The position numbers were made by a program, and so were the translations under genes. A DNA stretch of 64,000 bases from Alphaproteobacteria bacterium (GTDB taxonomy: Bacteria; Pseudomonadota; Alphaproteobacteria; JAEULC01): assembly GCA_020851015.1 (NCBI GenBank), contig JADZDN010000434.1, positions 1-64,000 of the forward strand, given 5' to 3'. Below, piece after piece: positions 25,807-34,647 of this stretch (the first letter of the stretch is position 1; every line of letters starts with the position of its first letter). Below the pieces are notes generated by a model. It made no database searches. It saw only the letters and a program-made list of their open reading frames with translations, and was not told where the DNA came from.

Positions 25807-27351
25807 ATGACCGAGGTTCGTGAGCGTCGACGCCGTCGCCCGGAGGCGCAACGCGCGGCAAAACCGGATACGCTGCCGCAACTGCCGTGGCGGCGCGTGG
25901 TCAACGCCTACCCCAAGTACGAAATCTATTCGGCGGACCAGATCGAGTCGCTGCACGTAACCTCGCTGCGGATTCTCGAGGAGCTGGGGATCGAGTGCAT
26001 GTCGGCCCGCGCCTGCGATCTTCTCGCGCGGGCCGGGGCCAGGGTCGACCGTGCGACCATGAACGTCCGGATCGATCGCGGCATGGTCGCCGCGGCGCTC
26101 AAGACCTGTCCCGCCCGGTTCACGCTGACGCCGCGCAACCCGGCGCATGCCGTGCATTTCGGCGGGAACGACGTGGTCTTCACGCTGGTCGCCGGCCCGC
26201 CCAACGTTCACGACTGCGAGCGCGGGCGGCGCGCGGGCAACCTGAAGGACTACCAGGACTTCATCCGCCTGACGCAGTATTTCAACGCCATCCATATGAT
26301 CGGCAACCAGGTCGTGGCGCCGGTGGAGCTGCCGGCCAACTCGCGCCATCTCGACACCTACAACGCCAACCTTACCTATTCCGACCGCAGCTTCCACTGC
26401 ACGTCGATCGGCCGGGGCCGCGCGACGGACGGGGCCCGCATGATGGCGATCAGCCGCGGCATCTCGATGGAGGAGCTGGCGGCGTCGCCCGGAGTCACGA
26501 CGATAATTTCGGTCAACAGTCCGCGGCGCTTCGACGAGGCGATGGCCGAGGGCCTGATGGCCATGGCGGAAATGCGCCAGGCGATCTCGGTGACGCCGTT
26601 CACGCTGATGGGCGCTATGACGCCGGTTACCTTGCCCGCCGCGTTGGCGCAGCAGAATGCCGAGGCGCTGTTCGGCGTCACGCTGATCCAGCTGGTCAAT
26701 CCGGGAACGCCGGTGATCTACGGCGCCTTCACCTCGAACGTCGACATGAAGTCGGGCGCGCCCGCCTTCGGCACGCCCGAGAACGCGAAGGCCAACGTCA
26801 TCTCCGGGCAACTGGCGCGGCGCTACGGGCTGCCGTACCGCACCACCAACGGCAACGCGTCGAATGCGGCCGATGCGCAGTCCGTGTACGAAACCCAGAT
26901 GTCGCTGTGGGGCGCGATCCTGGGGGGCGCCAACCTCGTCTACCACGCGGCCGGATGGCTCGAGGGCGGGCTGACCGCTTCCTACGAGAAGCTGGTGCTG
27001 GACGTCGAGATGCTCCAGCACATGATGGAGTTCCTGCGGCCCGACGAGGTGACGGAGGAAACGCTCGCATTCGATGCGATCGCGCGGGTACCGACCGGCG
27101 GGCATTTCTTCGGCGATCCGCATACGCTCGCGCGCTACGAGCGCGCCTTCTACGCGCCGCTCCTGTCCGACTGGCGAAACTACGAGAACTGGCTGGACGC
27201 CGGCGGCAAGGATGCGACGCAGCGCGCGACCGAGGTGTGGAAGCGCGCGTTGCGCGAATACGACGAGCCCCCGATGGACCCGGCGATCCGCGAGGAGCTC
27301 GACGCCTATATGGCCAAGCGCCGCGAACAGATCGGCGGCGGCGAGCCATGA
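25807..27351 (+). CDS. trimethylamine methyltransferase (MttB) family protein, non-pyrrolysine
   Basis: 514-residue TIM-barrel protein of the MttB superfamily (EELGIECMS, MIGNQVVAPVELPA, FGVTLIQLVNPGTPVIYG, and the late GDPHTLARYERAFY segment). There is no in-frame TAG, so it lacks the pyrrolysine of true trimethylamine methyltransferases, as in the glycine-betaine methyltransferase MtgB group. The cognate corrinoid protein is not in the window. ATG at 25807 is preferred over one 11 codons upstream because of position relative to GAGAGG. Probably demethylates a quaternary amine; the exact substrate is unknown. Confidence 0.88.
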   Translation: MTEVRERRRRRPEAQRAAKPDTLPQLPWRRVVNAYPKYEIYSADQIESLHVTSLRILEELGIECMSARACDLLARAGARVDRATMNVRIDRGMVAAALKTCPARFTLTPRNPAHAVHFGGNDVVFTLVAGPPNVHDCERGRRAGNLKDYQDFIRLTQYFNAIHMIGNQVVAPVELPANSRHLDTYNANLTYSDRSFHCTSIGRGRATDGARMMAISRGISMEELAASPGVTTIISVNSPRRFDEAMAEGLMAMAEMRQAISVTPFTLMGAMTPVTLPAALAQQNAEALFGVTLIQLVNPGTPVIYGAFTSNVDMKSGAPAFGTPENAKANVISGQLARRYGLPYRTTNGNASNAADAQSVYETQMSLWGAILGGANLVYHAAGWLEGGLTASYEKLVLDVEMLQHMMEFLRPDEVTEETLAFDAIARVPTGGHFFGDPHTLARYERAFYAPLLSDWRNYENWLDAGGKDATQRATEVWKRALREYDEPPMDPAIREELDAYMAKRREQIGGGEP

Positions 27352-27364
27352 TCGGAGAACCGGT

Positions 27365-29785
27365 ATGAAGACCCATGCGCACGTCGTGGTGATCGGGGGC
27401 GGCCTGGTCGGCTGCAGCATCCTCTACCACCTGGCGAAGCTGGGCTGGACCGATGTCATGCTGCTCGAACGCAGCGAGCTTACGTCGGGCTCCACCTGGC
27501 ATGCCGCGGCGGGCATTCACGGGCTGCACGACAACAACAACGTCTCGAAGCTGCAGTACTACACGATGCGGCTCTACAAGGAGCTGGAGGCGGAAACCGG
27601 ACAGGGCTGCGGCATCTTCCAGCCGGGCTCGCTCTACCTCGCGCAGACGAAGGACCGCGAGCACCAGCTGCGCATCCAGGCGGCAAAGGCGCGGTACTTC
27701 AAGGTCGATTTCCATGAATTGTCGGTCGACGAGGCGCGAGGGTTGCATCCGCTGGTCGATTTCGCAGGCGTTCGCTGCATCATGTTCGAGCCGGATGGCG
27801 GCAACGTCGATCCCTCGGGCGTGACGCATGCCTACGCGCAGGGCGCGCGCCAGCGCGGCGCCGAGATTCACCGCTTCACTCCCGTGCTGGAGACCAACCC
27901 GCGCGCGGACGGCGGGTGGGACGTGGTAACGCCGAAGGGCACGGTGCGTGCCGATATCGTGGTCAACGCCGCGGGGCTGTGGGCGCGCGAGGTGGCGAAG
28001 CTGGCCGGAATCGAGCTGCCGCTGATGACGATGGAGCACCAATACTTCGTCACCGAGACGATTGCCGAGATCGCGGCGCTGGGACGCCGCCTGCCCTCGG
28101 TCGCCGACCGCGACGGCGAATACTACCTGCGCCAGGAAGGGCTGGGCCTGCTGGTCGGCGCATACGAGCGCGACGGGCGGTTCTGGGCCGAAGAGGGCAC
28201 GCCGCTGGACTTCGGGCAGGAGCTGCTGCCGGACGACCTGGAACGCATCTCCGAGAACGTCGAGCGCGCCTTCAAGCGCATCCCGGTGCTGGCAAAGGCG
28301 GGTATCAAGCGCGTGATCAACGGGCCGATGATCTGGTCGCCAGATTCCGCGGCGCTCTTCGGGCCGGTCCCCGAGCTGCGGAACTACTTCTGCTGCAACG
28401 GCATCATCCCCGGCTTCAGCCAGTCGGGCGGCCTGGGCATGCTGCTGGCGCAGTGGATCGTCGAGGGCGAGCCCGAGCTCGATCTTTTTGCCTGGGACCT
28501 CGCGCGCTACGGCAACTGGGCCAACAAGCGCTTTACGAAGGCGCGCGCGCTGGATTGCTACGCACATCGGTTCAAGATTCATTTTCCATACGAGGAGCGC
28601 GAGGCCGGCCGTCCGGTCCGCACGCGGCCCGCCTACGATCGGCAAAAGGGCAAGGGCGCCGTCTTCGGTCTCAGCTTTGGCTGGGAGCATCCGTTGTGGT
28701 ACGCGCCGCCGGGCGCCGAGGCGGCCGACACCTATGGCTTCGAGCGCCAGAACTGGTTCGCGCCGGTCGGCGAGGAATGCAAGGCGCTGCGCCAGGGCGC
28801 CGGCATCATCGACATATCGAACTTCGCCAAATACGAGGTGAAGGGCAAGGGTGCGGGCGGCTGGCTGGACCGCATCGTCGCCAACCGCGTGCCGACCAAG
28901 GTCGGCCGCTCCTGCTTGACCCCGCTGCTGGGCAAGCGGGGCGGCATCGCCGGCGACTTCACGGTCACGAAACTGGACGAAGACCGTTTCCTGATCTTCG
29001 GATCGGGCATGGCCGAGCGCTATCACGCCCGGTTCTTCGATGCGGTGCCGAAGCCCGACGGCGTGACGATGCGTTCGCTGAGCGAGGCCTGGGCCGGATT
29101 CAACGTGGCGGGTCCCCGGGCGCGCGAACTGCTGCAACGTCTGACCAACGGCGACTTGTCGACCGAGTCCTTTCCGTTCATGCATTCACGGCGACTCAAT
29201 GTCGCCGGCGTCGATGCGGTGGCCTTGCGCGTCTCCTTCACCGGCGATCTTGGCTGGGAGCTCTATGTCCCGGAGCGCGACCAGCTGGCGCTCTACGACG
29301 CGCTGCTCGCCGCGGGCGCCGATCTGGGCGGGCGCCCGGTCGGCAGCCGGGCGCTGCTGTCGCTGCGCGTGGAGAAAGGCTACGGAAGCTGGGGCCGCGA
29401 ATATTCGCCGGAGTACTGGCCGCAGGAGGTCGGGTTCGACCGCTTGATCAAGCTCGACAAGCCGGATTTCCTTGGCCGCGACGCCTACATCAAGCTCAAG
29501 GATCGGCCCCCGCGCGAGAAGCTGATCATGCTGGAGGTCGCGGCCAACGGTGCCGATGCGGTGGGCGGCGAGCCCATCTTCACCCTTGACGGCACGCCGG
29601 TCGGCCGCGTCAGTTCAGGCGCCTACGGGCATTTCGTGGGATCCTCGCTCGCGCTCGGATTCATCAAGGCGTCGCATGCCGTCCCGGGCACGACGTTCGA
29701 TATCGCGATCCTGGGCCGTCCCCACCGCGCCACCCTCCTTCCGCAGCCGCTGTTCGACCCCGAGGGTCAGCGCCTGCGGGCCTAG
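27365..29785 (+). CDS. dimethylglycine/sarcosine dehydrogenase-like FAD protein with GcvT domain
   Basis: 806-residue two-part enzyme. The N-terminal DAO-type FAD domain has GGGLVG (residues 11-16) and His46 in GSTWHAA, the position of covalent FAD attachment in dimethylglycine dehydrogenases. The C-terminal half (from about residue 430) is a GcvT/aminomethyltransferase folate-binding domain ending with the usual barrel. Together they oxidatively remove an N-methyl group and pass it to tetrahydrofolate as 5,10-methylene-THF. It follows the MttB gene by 13 bp, fitting stepwise demethylation of a betaine. Confidence 0.9.
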   Translation: MKTHAHVVVIGGGLVGCSILYHLAKLGWTDVMLLERSELTSGSTWHAAAGIHGLHDNNNVSKLQYYTMRLYKELEAETGQGCGIFQPGSLYLAQTKDREHQLRIQAAKARYFKVDFHELSVDEARGLHPLVDFAGVRCIMFEPDGGNVDPSGVTHAYAQGARQRGAEIHRFTPVLETNPRADGGWDVVTPKGTVRADIVVNAAGLWAREVAKLAGIELPLMTMEHQYFVTETIAEIAALGRRLPSVADRDGEYYLRQEGLGLLVGAYERDGRFWAEEGTPLDFGQELLPDDLERISENVERAFKRIPVLAKAGIKRVINGPMIWSPDSAALFGPVPELRNYFCCNGIIPGFSQSGGLGMLLAQWIVEGEPELDLFAWDLARYGNWANKRFTKARALDCYAHRFKIHFPYEEREAGRPVRTRPAYDRQKGKGAVFGLSFGWEHPLWYAPPGAEAADTYGFERQNWFAPVGEECKALRQGAGIIDISNFAKYEVKGKGAGGWLDRIVANRVPTKVGRSCLTPLLGKRGGIAGDFTVTKLDEDRFLIFGSGMAERYHARFFDAVPKPDGVTMRSLSEAWAGFNVAGPRARELLQRLTNGDLSTESFPFMHSRRLNVAGVDAVALRVSFTGDLGWELYVPERDQLALYDALLAAGADLGGRPVGSRALLSLRVEKGYGSWGREYSPEYWPQEVGFDRLIKLDKPDFLGRDAYIKLKDRPPREKLIMLEVAANGADAVGGEPIFTLDGTPVGRVSSGAYGHFVGSSLALGFIKASHAVPGTTFDIAILGRPHRATLLPQPLFDPEGQRLRA

Positions 29786-29814
29786 ATGTCGCCGGTTCGC
29801 CTGCGGCGCGCCGT

Positions 29815-30750
29815 TCAGCGGCCGAAGCGGAAGTAGTGCCCGAAATGCGTTCCTTCGTCGCGGTGACGGCCGCCCAGCTTGGCCGCCCACCAGGCGGCCG
29901 CGGCGCTGACCAGGGTGGTCGCCACGGCCAGGAACGCCAGCATCATGCCGGACTTGCGCGCCGTCTCCGCGGCATCGCGGACCTTCGCTTCCGCCGCCTT
30001 GGCCATTGAATCGGCGCGCGCCAGGACGTCGTCGACGCGCTTCTGCGCGTCCGGCTGCGCCATGCCGGTGCGCGCGGCCACGACGCGCGCGACATAGGCT
30101 TTGTCTTCGGTCGACATCTGGCCCTGCGCCGCGCTTACGGCCAGAATCCGCACCAGTTCCTGCCGCACTGCCGGGTCCATCGGCTGCTGCGAAGGATTGT
30201 CGCTGCGAAACAGCGAGTCGACGGCGTAACCGAGGGGGTCGACCGGGGACGAAGGATTGTTCTGCGTTGCCGCAGCGCCGGCCGCGACGCCCGCGCCGGC
30301 AGCACCCGCGACGGAGGTGGCCGCGTCGACGCCGCTTCGCACCATGCTGGTTGCCGCTCCGGCCAGCACGACGGTCGCGACGAAGGTTCCCACCGCCCAC
30401 ACCATCAGGCCATGCGTGCCGTCCCGCGTCTCCGCTTCGCTGGGCGTGCCGTCGCCGATCCGGCGGCGCATGCGTCCGGCCAGGTAGCCGCCCGCAATGA
30501 AGCTGGAAACCTCTACCCACACGGCCCAAATCGTCACGGCAACGATGAAGCCTGTCGCCGAGACGCCCTTTGACGGAAGGGCCGAGGTGATGGAGAGGCC
30601 GATCGCCGAGCCGAAGCCGAGCAACAGCGCGGAGATGGCCGATGCCATGATCGCGCCGCCGATGATGGCTCCCCATTCGAGGTAGGAAGTTCCGGTCGGG
30701 TTCGCCGTTGGATAGGCCTCGGGCTGGCCAAGCGTCGTCGCGGTTGCCAT
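29815..30750 (-). CDS. uncharacterised integral membrane protein
   Basis: 311 residues with three membrane segments in the N-terminal half (about 25-55, 67-92 and 113-136), a Gly/Ala-rich linker, a soluble helical region (about 185-265) and one C-terminal membrane segment (about 270-292, MMLAFLAVATTLVSAAAAWW). No enzymatic motif. ATG at 30750, 10 bp after a 24-residue membrane peptide gene with which it is probably co-transcribed. Similar proteins of unknown role occur in alphaproteobacteria, I believe; function not assigned. Confidence 0.8.
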   Translation of the reverse strand: MATATTLGQPEAYPTANPTGTSYLEWGAIIGGAIMASAISALLLGFGSAIGLSITSALPSKGVSATGFIVAVTIWAVWVEVSSFIAGGYLAGRMRRRIGDGTPSEAETRDGTHGLMVWAVGTFVATVVLAGAATSMVRSGVDAATSVAGAAGAGVAAGAAATQNNPSSPVDPLGYAVDSLFRSDNPSQQPMDPAVRQELVRILAVSAAQGQMSTEDKAYVARVVAARTGMAQPDAQKRVDDVLARADSMAKAAEAKVRDAAETARKSGMMLAFLAVATTLVSAAAAWWAAKLGGRHRDEGTHFGHYFRFGR

Positions 30751-30760
30751 GGCGTCCCCC

Positions 30761-30835
30761 TTACCGCAGGCCGAAGAACGAAAGCACGGCCATGATCACC
30801 ACGACCAGACCGATGAGATAGATGATCCCGTCCAT
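30761..30835 (-). CDS. 24-residue hydrophobic membrane peptide
   Basis: Short gene encoding MDGIIYLIGLVVVIMAVLSF followed by FGLR. The start codon follows a near-perfect Shine-Dalgarno AGGAGGTGA at 4-5 bp, the strongest ribosome site in this part of the window. It is a single transmembrane helix with a short charged end. It precedes the 311-residue membrane protein by 10 bp, so it may be a subunit or regulator of it. Function unknown. Confidence 0.75.
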   Translation of the reverse strand: MDGIIYLIGLVVVIMAVLSFFGLR

Positions 30836-30990
30836 TGTTCACCTCCTGGGCGCCAATCCAACGCGCGCTGGCGAGCCAAGTTCCCGAAGATTTGAGCGTG
30901 CCGCGCGGGGGAGCGGACGGCCTCGCGGGAACGCACCGCGCGGGGCTCCGTTGCTGGATCGAGGACTTGCTGTAGCCCCAGCGATCCTGC

Positions 30991-31761
30991 CTAGGTCCAG
31001 CCGCCGTCCACGACGAAGTTCTGCGCCGTGCAGTTCTCGCTGTCGTCGGCGGCGAGCCATAGAACCATCCGTGCGAGGTCCGGCGGGTAGAGCTTGCGCT
31101 TCAGGCACTGGTTTTCCATGAGCTGGCGCTCGCCGTCGGCATCGAGCCAAAGCTTCACCTGGCGCTCGGTCATGATCCAGCCGGGCACCACGGTGTTGAC
31201 GCGGATATTGTCCGGCCCGAAGTCGCGCGCCAGGCCGCGCGTCAGCCCGTGCACGGCGGCCTTGCTGGCGGTATAGGCGGGATAGCCGCCCTCGGCGTTC
31301 ATCCAGCTGATCGATCCGAAATTGACGATCGAGCCTCCGCCGGCGGCCTTCATGCCCGGGATCACCGCCTGGGCGGCGAAGAACTGGTGGCGCAAATTGG
31401 TGGCGATGCGCTCGTCCCAGTAGGCGGGCGTCACGTCCTCGACCCGGTGACGGTCGTCGTTGGCCGCATTGTTGACCAGCACGCGGATCGGCCCCGCCGC
31501 CTGCGCGGCCCGCTCGACCGCCGCGCGCAGCGCCGCGATGTCGCGCAGGTCGCAGGGAAGGAAGAGCGGCTTGGCATGGCCGCGCGCCGCGATTTGCGCG
31601 ACGAGCGCGTTGGATGCTTCAGCCGCGATGTCCACGAACGCGACCTGCGCGCCCTGCGCGCAGAAATGCTCGACGATGCTGGCGCCGATGCCCGATCCGC
31701 CGCCGGTGATCAGCACGCCGCGGCCTTTCAGGCTCGGATAGACGGCATCGTTCGCCCGCAT
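30991..31761 (-). CDS. SDR-family oxidoreductase
   Basis: 256-residue classical SDR with TGGGSGIG, NNAA (in place of NNAG), a catalytic Ser in FGSISW and YTASK. ATG at 31761 is placed before MRANDAVYPSLKGRGVLITGG. The FadR-type regulator gene lies 17 bp upstream on the same strand, so they form a small operon, perhaps for a sugar or sugar acid, given the divergent aldose-epimerase-like gene. Substrate unknown. Confidence 0.88.
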   Translation of the reverse strand: MRANDAVYPSLKGRGVLITGGGSGIGASIVEHFCAQGAQVAFVDIAAEASNALVAQIAARGHAKPLFLPCDLRDIAALRAAVERAAQAAGPIRVLVNNAANDDRHRVEDVTPAYWDERIATNLRHQFFAAQAVIPGMKAAGGGSIVNFGSISWMNAEGGYPAYTASKAAVHGLTRGLARDFGPDNIRVNTVVPGWIMTERQVKLWLDADGERQLMENQCLKRKLYPPDLARMVLWLAADDSENCTAQNFVVDGGWT

Positions 31762-31778
31762 CGCCGGAATCTCCCCGC

Positions 31779-32540
31779 CTAGCGCCCGACCGGCCTGCGC
31801 GCCTGCCGGACCGCCAGCGCGCGATGCACGTCCTGCTCGGCGCCGTCCAGCAGCACCATCATCGCGTCCCGCGCCCATTGCGGCTTTCGCCGCCGAATGC
31901 CGTCCAATACCGCGCGATGCAGCGGCAGGGAATGGCGCTGGCCGGCCGGGTTGTCGTTCGACAGGCGGAAGGTCATGGTCAGGGTGGTTTCGATCAGCGC
32001 GGCCAGCGCGCCGATCAGCTCGTTGCCGGTGGTATTGATGATCGTCTGGTGGAAGCGCAGGTCGGGCTCTTCCCAGCGCTCGCCGTCGTCGCCCGCCGCG
32101 TCCATGTCGGCATAGGCTTGTTCCAGGCGCTTGATGGCGTCCTTGTCGGCGCGCTGCGCGGCCATCTCCGCCGCCGCCGGTTCGACCAGGCGGCGCAGTT
32201 CGAACAGATCGCGCACCGACCGTTCCATCGGCTCGGTATCGAAGCGCCAGGCCAGGACGTCGGGATCGAGATAGCTCCAGTGCTCGCGCGCCCGCACCCG
32301 CGTGCCGCGGCGCGGGCGCGATTCCAGCAGGCCCTTGGAGGTCAGCAACTTGATCGCCTCGCGCAGCGCCGTGCGGCTGACGCCGAGCTCGGCGCTGAAG
32401 GCCTCCTCGGTCGGCAGGGTTGTGCCGGGCGGTAGTTCGCCGCGCAGCACGCGCAACCCCAGGTCGTGGGCCACCCGCCCGTGCAGGCTGAGCCGGGAGA
32501 AAGTCCGCGAACCGCGCGCCCGCCGCAACTCAGCCATCAT
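31779..32540 (-). CDS. GntR-family (FadR subfamily) transcriptional regulator
   Basis: 253 residues: N-terminal winged helix (LPTEEAFSAELGVSRTALRE, about residues 42-61) and an all-helical FadR-type (FCD) effector domain with the metal-ligand pattern D..FH......GN and a late H. Two adjacent ATGs, 32540 and 32537. It probably represses its own operon and the divergent epimerase/ABC genes. The AT-rich gap 32541-32657 contains the imperfect inverted repeat CTCATAC..TCCTGAG as a possible operator. Confidence 0.9.
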   Translation of the reverse strand: MMAELRRARGSRTFSRLSLHGRVAHDLGLRVLRGELPPGTTLPTEEAFSAELGVSRTALREAIKLLTSKGLLESRPRRGTRVRAREHWSYLDPDVLAWRFDTEPMERSVRDLFELRRLVEPAAAEMAAQRADKDAIKRLEQAYADMDAAGDDGERWEEPDLRFHQTIINTTGNELIGALAALIETTLTMTFRLSNDNPAGQRHSLPLHRAVLDGIRRRKPQWARDAMMVLLDGAEQDVHRALAVRQARRPVGR

Positions 32541-32657
32541 GCCTGCGGTTCCAGTTGTTCGTTAATTCCTCATACTATATTGTCCTGAGTAGCACCGTGG
32601 GCGATCGAGCGTCAATCGCCGACGGCGGGGGAAGAACAAGCATTCCGGGGAGCATCG

Positions 32658-33563
32658 GTGAGCGAGGACGCAGCGCCCCTGATCCTGACGGCGGGGCCTA
32701 CCCGGCTCGAGCTGCTGCCGGCGCTCGGCGGTACGGTCGCGCGCTTCGCGACGCGCGTGGGCGATGCGTGGATCGACTGGCTGCGCCCGACGCCCTTGGG
32801 CGCGCGCGATGCCGAGGCGACGAGTTGCTTCCCGCTCGTGCCGTTCTCCAACCGCGTGCGGCAGGGCCGCTTCAGCTTCGGCGGGCGCCAGGTGTCCTTG
32901 CCGATGGAGGGCCAGGCGGGGCCGCACTACGAGCACGGGTTCGGCTGGCGGCGACCCTGGGCGGTCCTGGCGCGGGAGGCCGATCGCGCGACGATCGAGT
33001 ATCGCCATGCCGCCGATGCCTGGCCGTTTCCGTTCCGCGCGCGCCAGAGCTTCGTGTTGGCCGCGGCGATGCTGGCGATCACGATCGAGGTCGCGAACCT
33101 GGGCGCGGTGGCGATGCCCGCCGGCTTCGGGCTGCATCCCTATTTTCCGCGCACGCCGGCGGCGCGCCTGGAAGCGCAGGTCCGCGCGATGTGGACCGTC
33201 GATGCCGAAGTGATGCCGGTCGCGCTGCTGTCGCCGCCGCCCGTCGCGTTCGACCCGGGCCGCGGGCTCGACGTCGACCGCGTGGAACTCGACAACGCCT
33301 ATGCCGGCTGGTCGGGCACCGCGCGCATCGCCTGGCCCGAGCACCGCGCCGCCCTGACGATGCAAGCCGAAGCGCCGCTGCGCTTCCTGGTGGTCTACAC
33401 GCCGCGCGGCGAGCCCTATTTCTGCGCCGAGCCCGTCAGCCATTGCACCGACGCCTTCAACCTCGCCGCCCAGGGCCGCGGGGACACCGGCATGATCGTG
33501 CTGCAGCCGGGCCAGGCGGCATCGGCCACCGTCCGCTTCACCACCGAGATCGAACGCAGCTAA
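32658..33563 (+). CDS. aldose 1-epimerase-family protein
   Basis: 301-residue galactose-mutarotase-like beta-sandwich protein. HYEHGFGWRRPW, GFGLHPYF and the late C-terminal region (VYTPRGEPYFCAEPVSHC) match the family, with the catalytic His and Glu in expected places. GTG start at 32658 with GGGGAG upstream. It would interconvert alpha and beta anomers of an imported sugar. Followed after 16 bp by an ABC transporter operon. Confidence 0.87.
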   Translation: MSEDAAPLILTAGPTRLELLPALGGTVARFATRVGDAWIDWLRPTPLGARDAEATSCFPLVPFSNRVRQGRFSFGGRQVSLPMEGQAGPHYEHGFGWRRPWAVLAREADRATIEYRHAADAWPFPFRARQSFVLAAAMLAITIEVANLGAVAMPAGFGLHPYFPRTPAARLEAQVRAMWTVDAEVMPVALLSPPPVAFDPGRGLDVDRVELDNAYAGWSGTARIAWPEHRAALTMQAEAPLRFLVVYTPRGEPYFCAEPVSHCTDAFNLAAQGRGDTGMIVLQPGQAASATVRFTTEIERS

Positions 33564-33579
33564 GGGGAAGGAGAAAGCC

Positions 33580-34566
33580 ATGATCCGCTCGTTGAAGGCA
33601 TTGGCCGCGCTGGGGATCGGCGCGGCGCTGTCGTGGTCCGCGGCGCCGGCCTGGGCCGCGACCAATTCCGTCGTCATCTACAACGCCGTCAGCACCAAGC
33701 TGATCCAGGCCTTCGTCGACGAGTTCCAGAAGCAGAACCCCGGCGTCAAGGCCGAGGTGATCAGCGGCGGCAGCGGCGAGTTGCTGACCCGCATCAAGGC
33801 GGAGCGCGCCAATCCGCGGGGTGACGTGCTGGTAGGCCCGGACGCCGACGTGTTCGACGCCGATCTCAGCCTGTTCGACTCCTACGATTCGAAGGAGAAA
33901 TCGGGCTTCGACAAGGCCGCGATGGGACCGGACGGCAAGTACTACGGCTTCTCGACCAACTTCCAGGCCTTCATCGTCAACACCAAGATGATGCCGCTGG
34001 ACAAGGCGCCCAAGAGCTGGACCGACCTGACCAAGCCCGAGTTCAAGGGCAAGATCCTGATGGCCAACCCGGCGCAGTCCGGCTCGGCCTATTCGCAGAT
34101 GCACCAGATCCTGATGCTCTACGGCTGGGACACGATGGCGAAGATCATCCAGAACGCCAGCTTCGTGCCCAGCTCGAAGCTGGCGTTCCAGAACGTGGCC
34201 AAGGGCGAGATCGCCGTCGGCCTGACCAGCGAGTTCAACATCCTGGTGTCGAAGCTCGAGGGCAACCCGGTCGAGGCGGTCTATCCGAGCGACGGCACGG
34301 CGCTGATCATCGACGCCAACGGCATCATCAAGGGCGGGCCGAATACCGAGAACGCACGCAAGTTCATCGACTTCATCAGCTCGGCCCAGGCGCACAAGAT
34401 CCTGGTAGAGCTCGACAAGCGCCGCAGCGCGCGCAAGGACGTGGCGCCGCCCCCGGGCCTGGCCGATGCGTCGGGCATCAAGACCTTCGCCTACGACACG
34501 GTGGGCGCGGCCAAGGACCGCAACCCGAACCTGGAGAAGTTCGACAAGCTGTTCTCGGCGAAGTAG
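33580..34566 (+). CDS. ABC transporter substrate-binding protein, iron(III)/AfuA-like family
   Basis: 328-residue periplasmic protein with a clear Sec signal peptide (LAALGIGAALSWSAAPAWA, cleavage after AWA near residue 27). The mature part resembles the Fbp/AfuA class (VVIYNAVSTKLIQAFVDEFQ, GGSGELLTRIKAE). No tyrosine pair typical of ferric-binding FbpA is obvious, so the ligand may instead be a phosphorylated sugar, phosphonate or polyol, as for AfuA. Context with epimerase and sugar-type regulators supports an organic ligand. Confidence 0.88.
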   Translation: MIRSLKALAALGIGAALSWSAAPAWAATNSVVIYNAVSTKLIQAFVDEFQKQNPGVKAEVISGGSGELLTRIKAERANPRGDVLVGPDADVFDADLSLFDSYDSKEKSGFDKAAMGPDGKYYGFSTNFQAFIVNTKMMPLDKAPKSWTDLTKPEFKGKILMANPAQSGSAYSQMHQILMLYGWDTMAKIIQNASFVPSSKLAFQNVAKGEIAVGLTSEFNILVSKLEGNPVEAVYPSDGTALIIDANGIIKGGPNTENARKFIDFISSAQAHKILVELDKRRSARKDVAPPPGLADASGIKTFAYDTVGAAKDRNPNLEKFDKLFSAK

Positions 34567-34594
34567 CCGGCCTCAGCGACCCGGCGAGACGGGC

Positions 34595-34611
34595 GGTCCC
34601 GCCAGGGGACC
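34595..34611 (+). terminator. intercistronic hairpin after the substrate-binding protein gene
   Basis: GGTCCC-GCCAG-GGGACC, a 6-bp stem and 5-nt loop in the 81-bp gap before the ATPase gene. Such hairpins commonly protect the abundant binding-protein mRNA or attenuate downstream genes. No U-tract. A possible -10 (TAGATT, 34637-34642) just before the next ATG suggests a second, nearly leaderless start. Confidence 0.3.
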
Positions 34612-34647
34612 TCCCGCGCCGGGGCGCGTCTGTCCTAGATTCAAGCG

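Noticed and set aside
25807..27351. Pyrrolysine-containing trimethylamine methyltransferase
   Set aside because: No in-frame TAG is present, so it is a non-Pyl MttB homologue.
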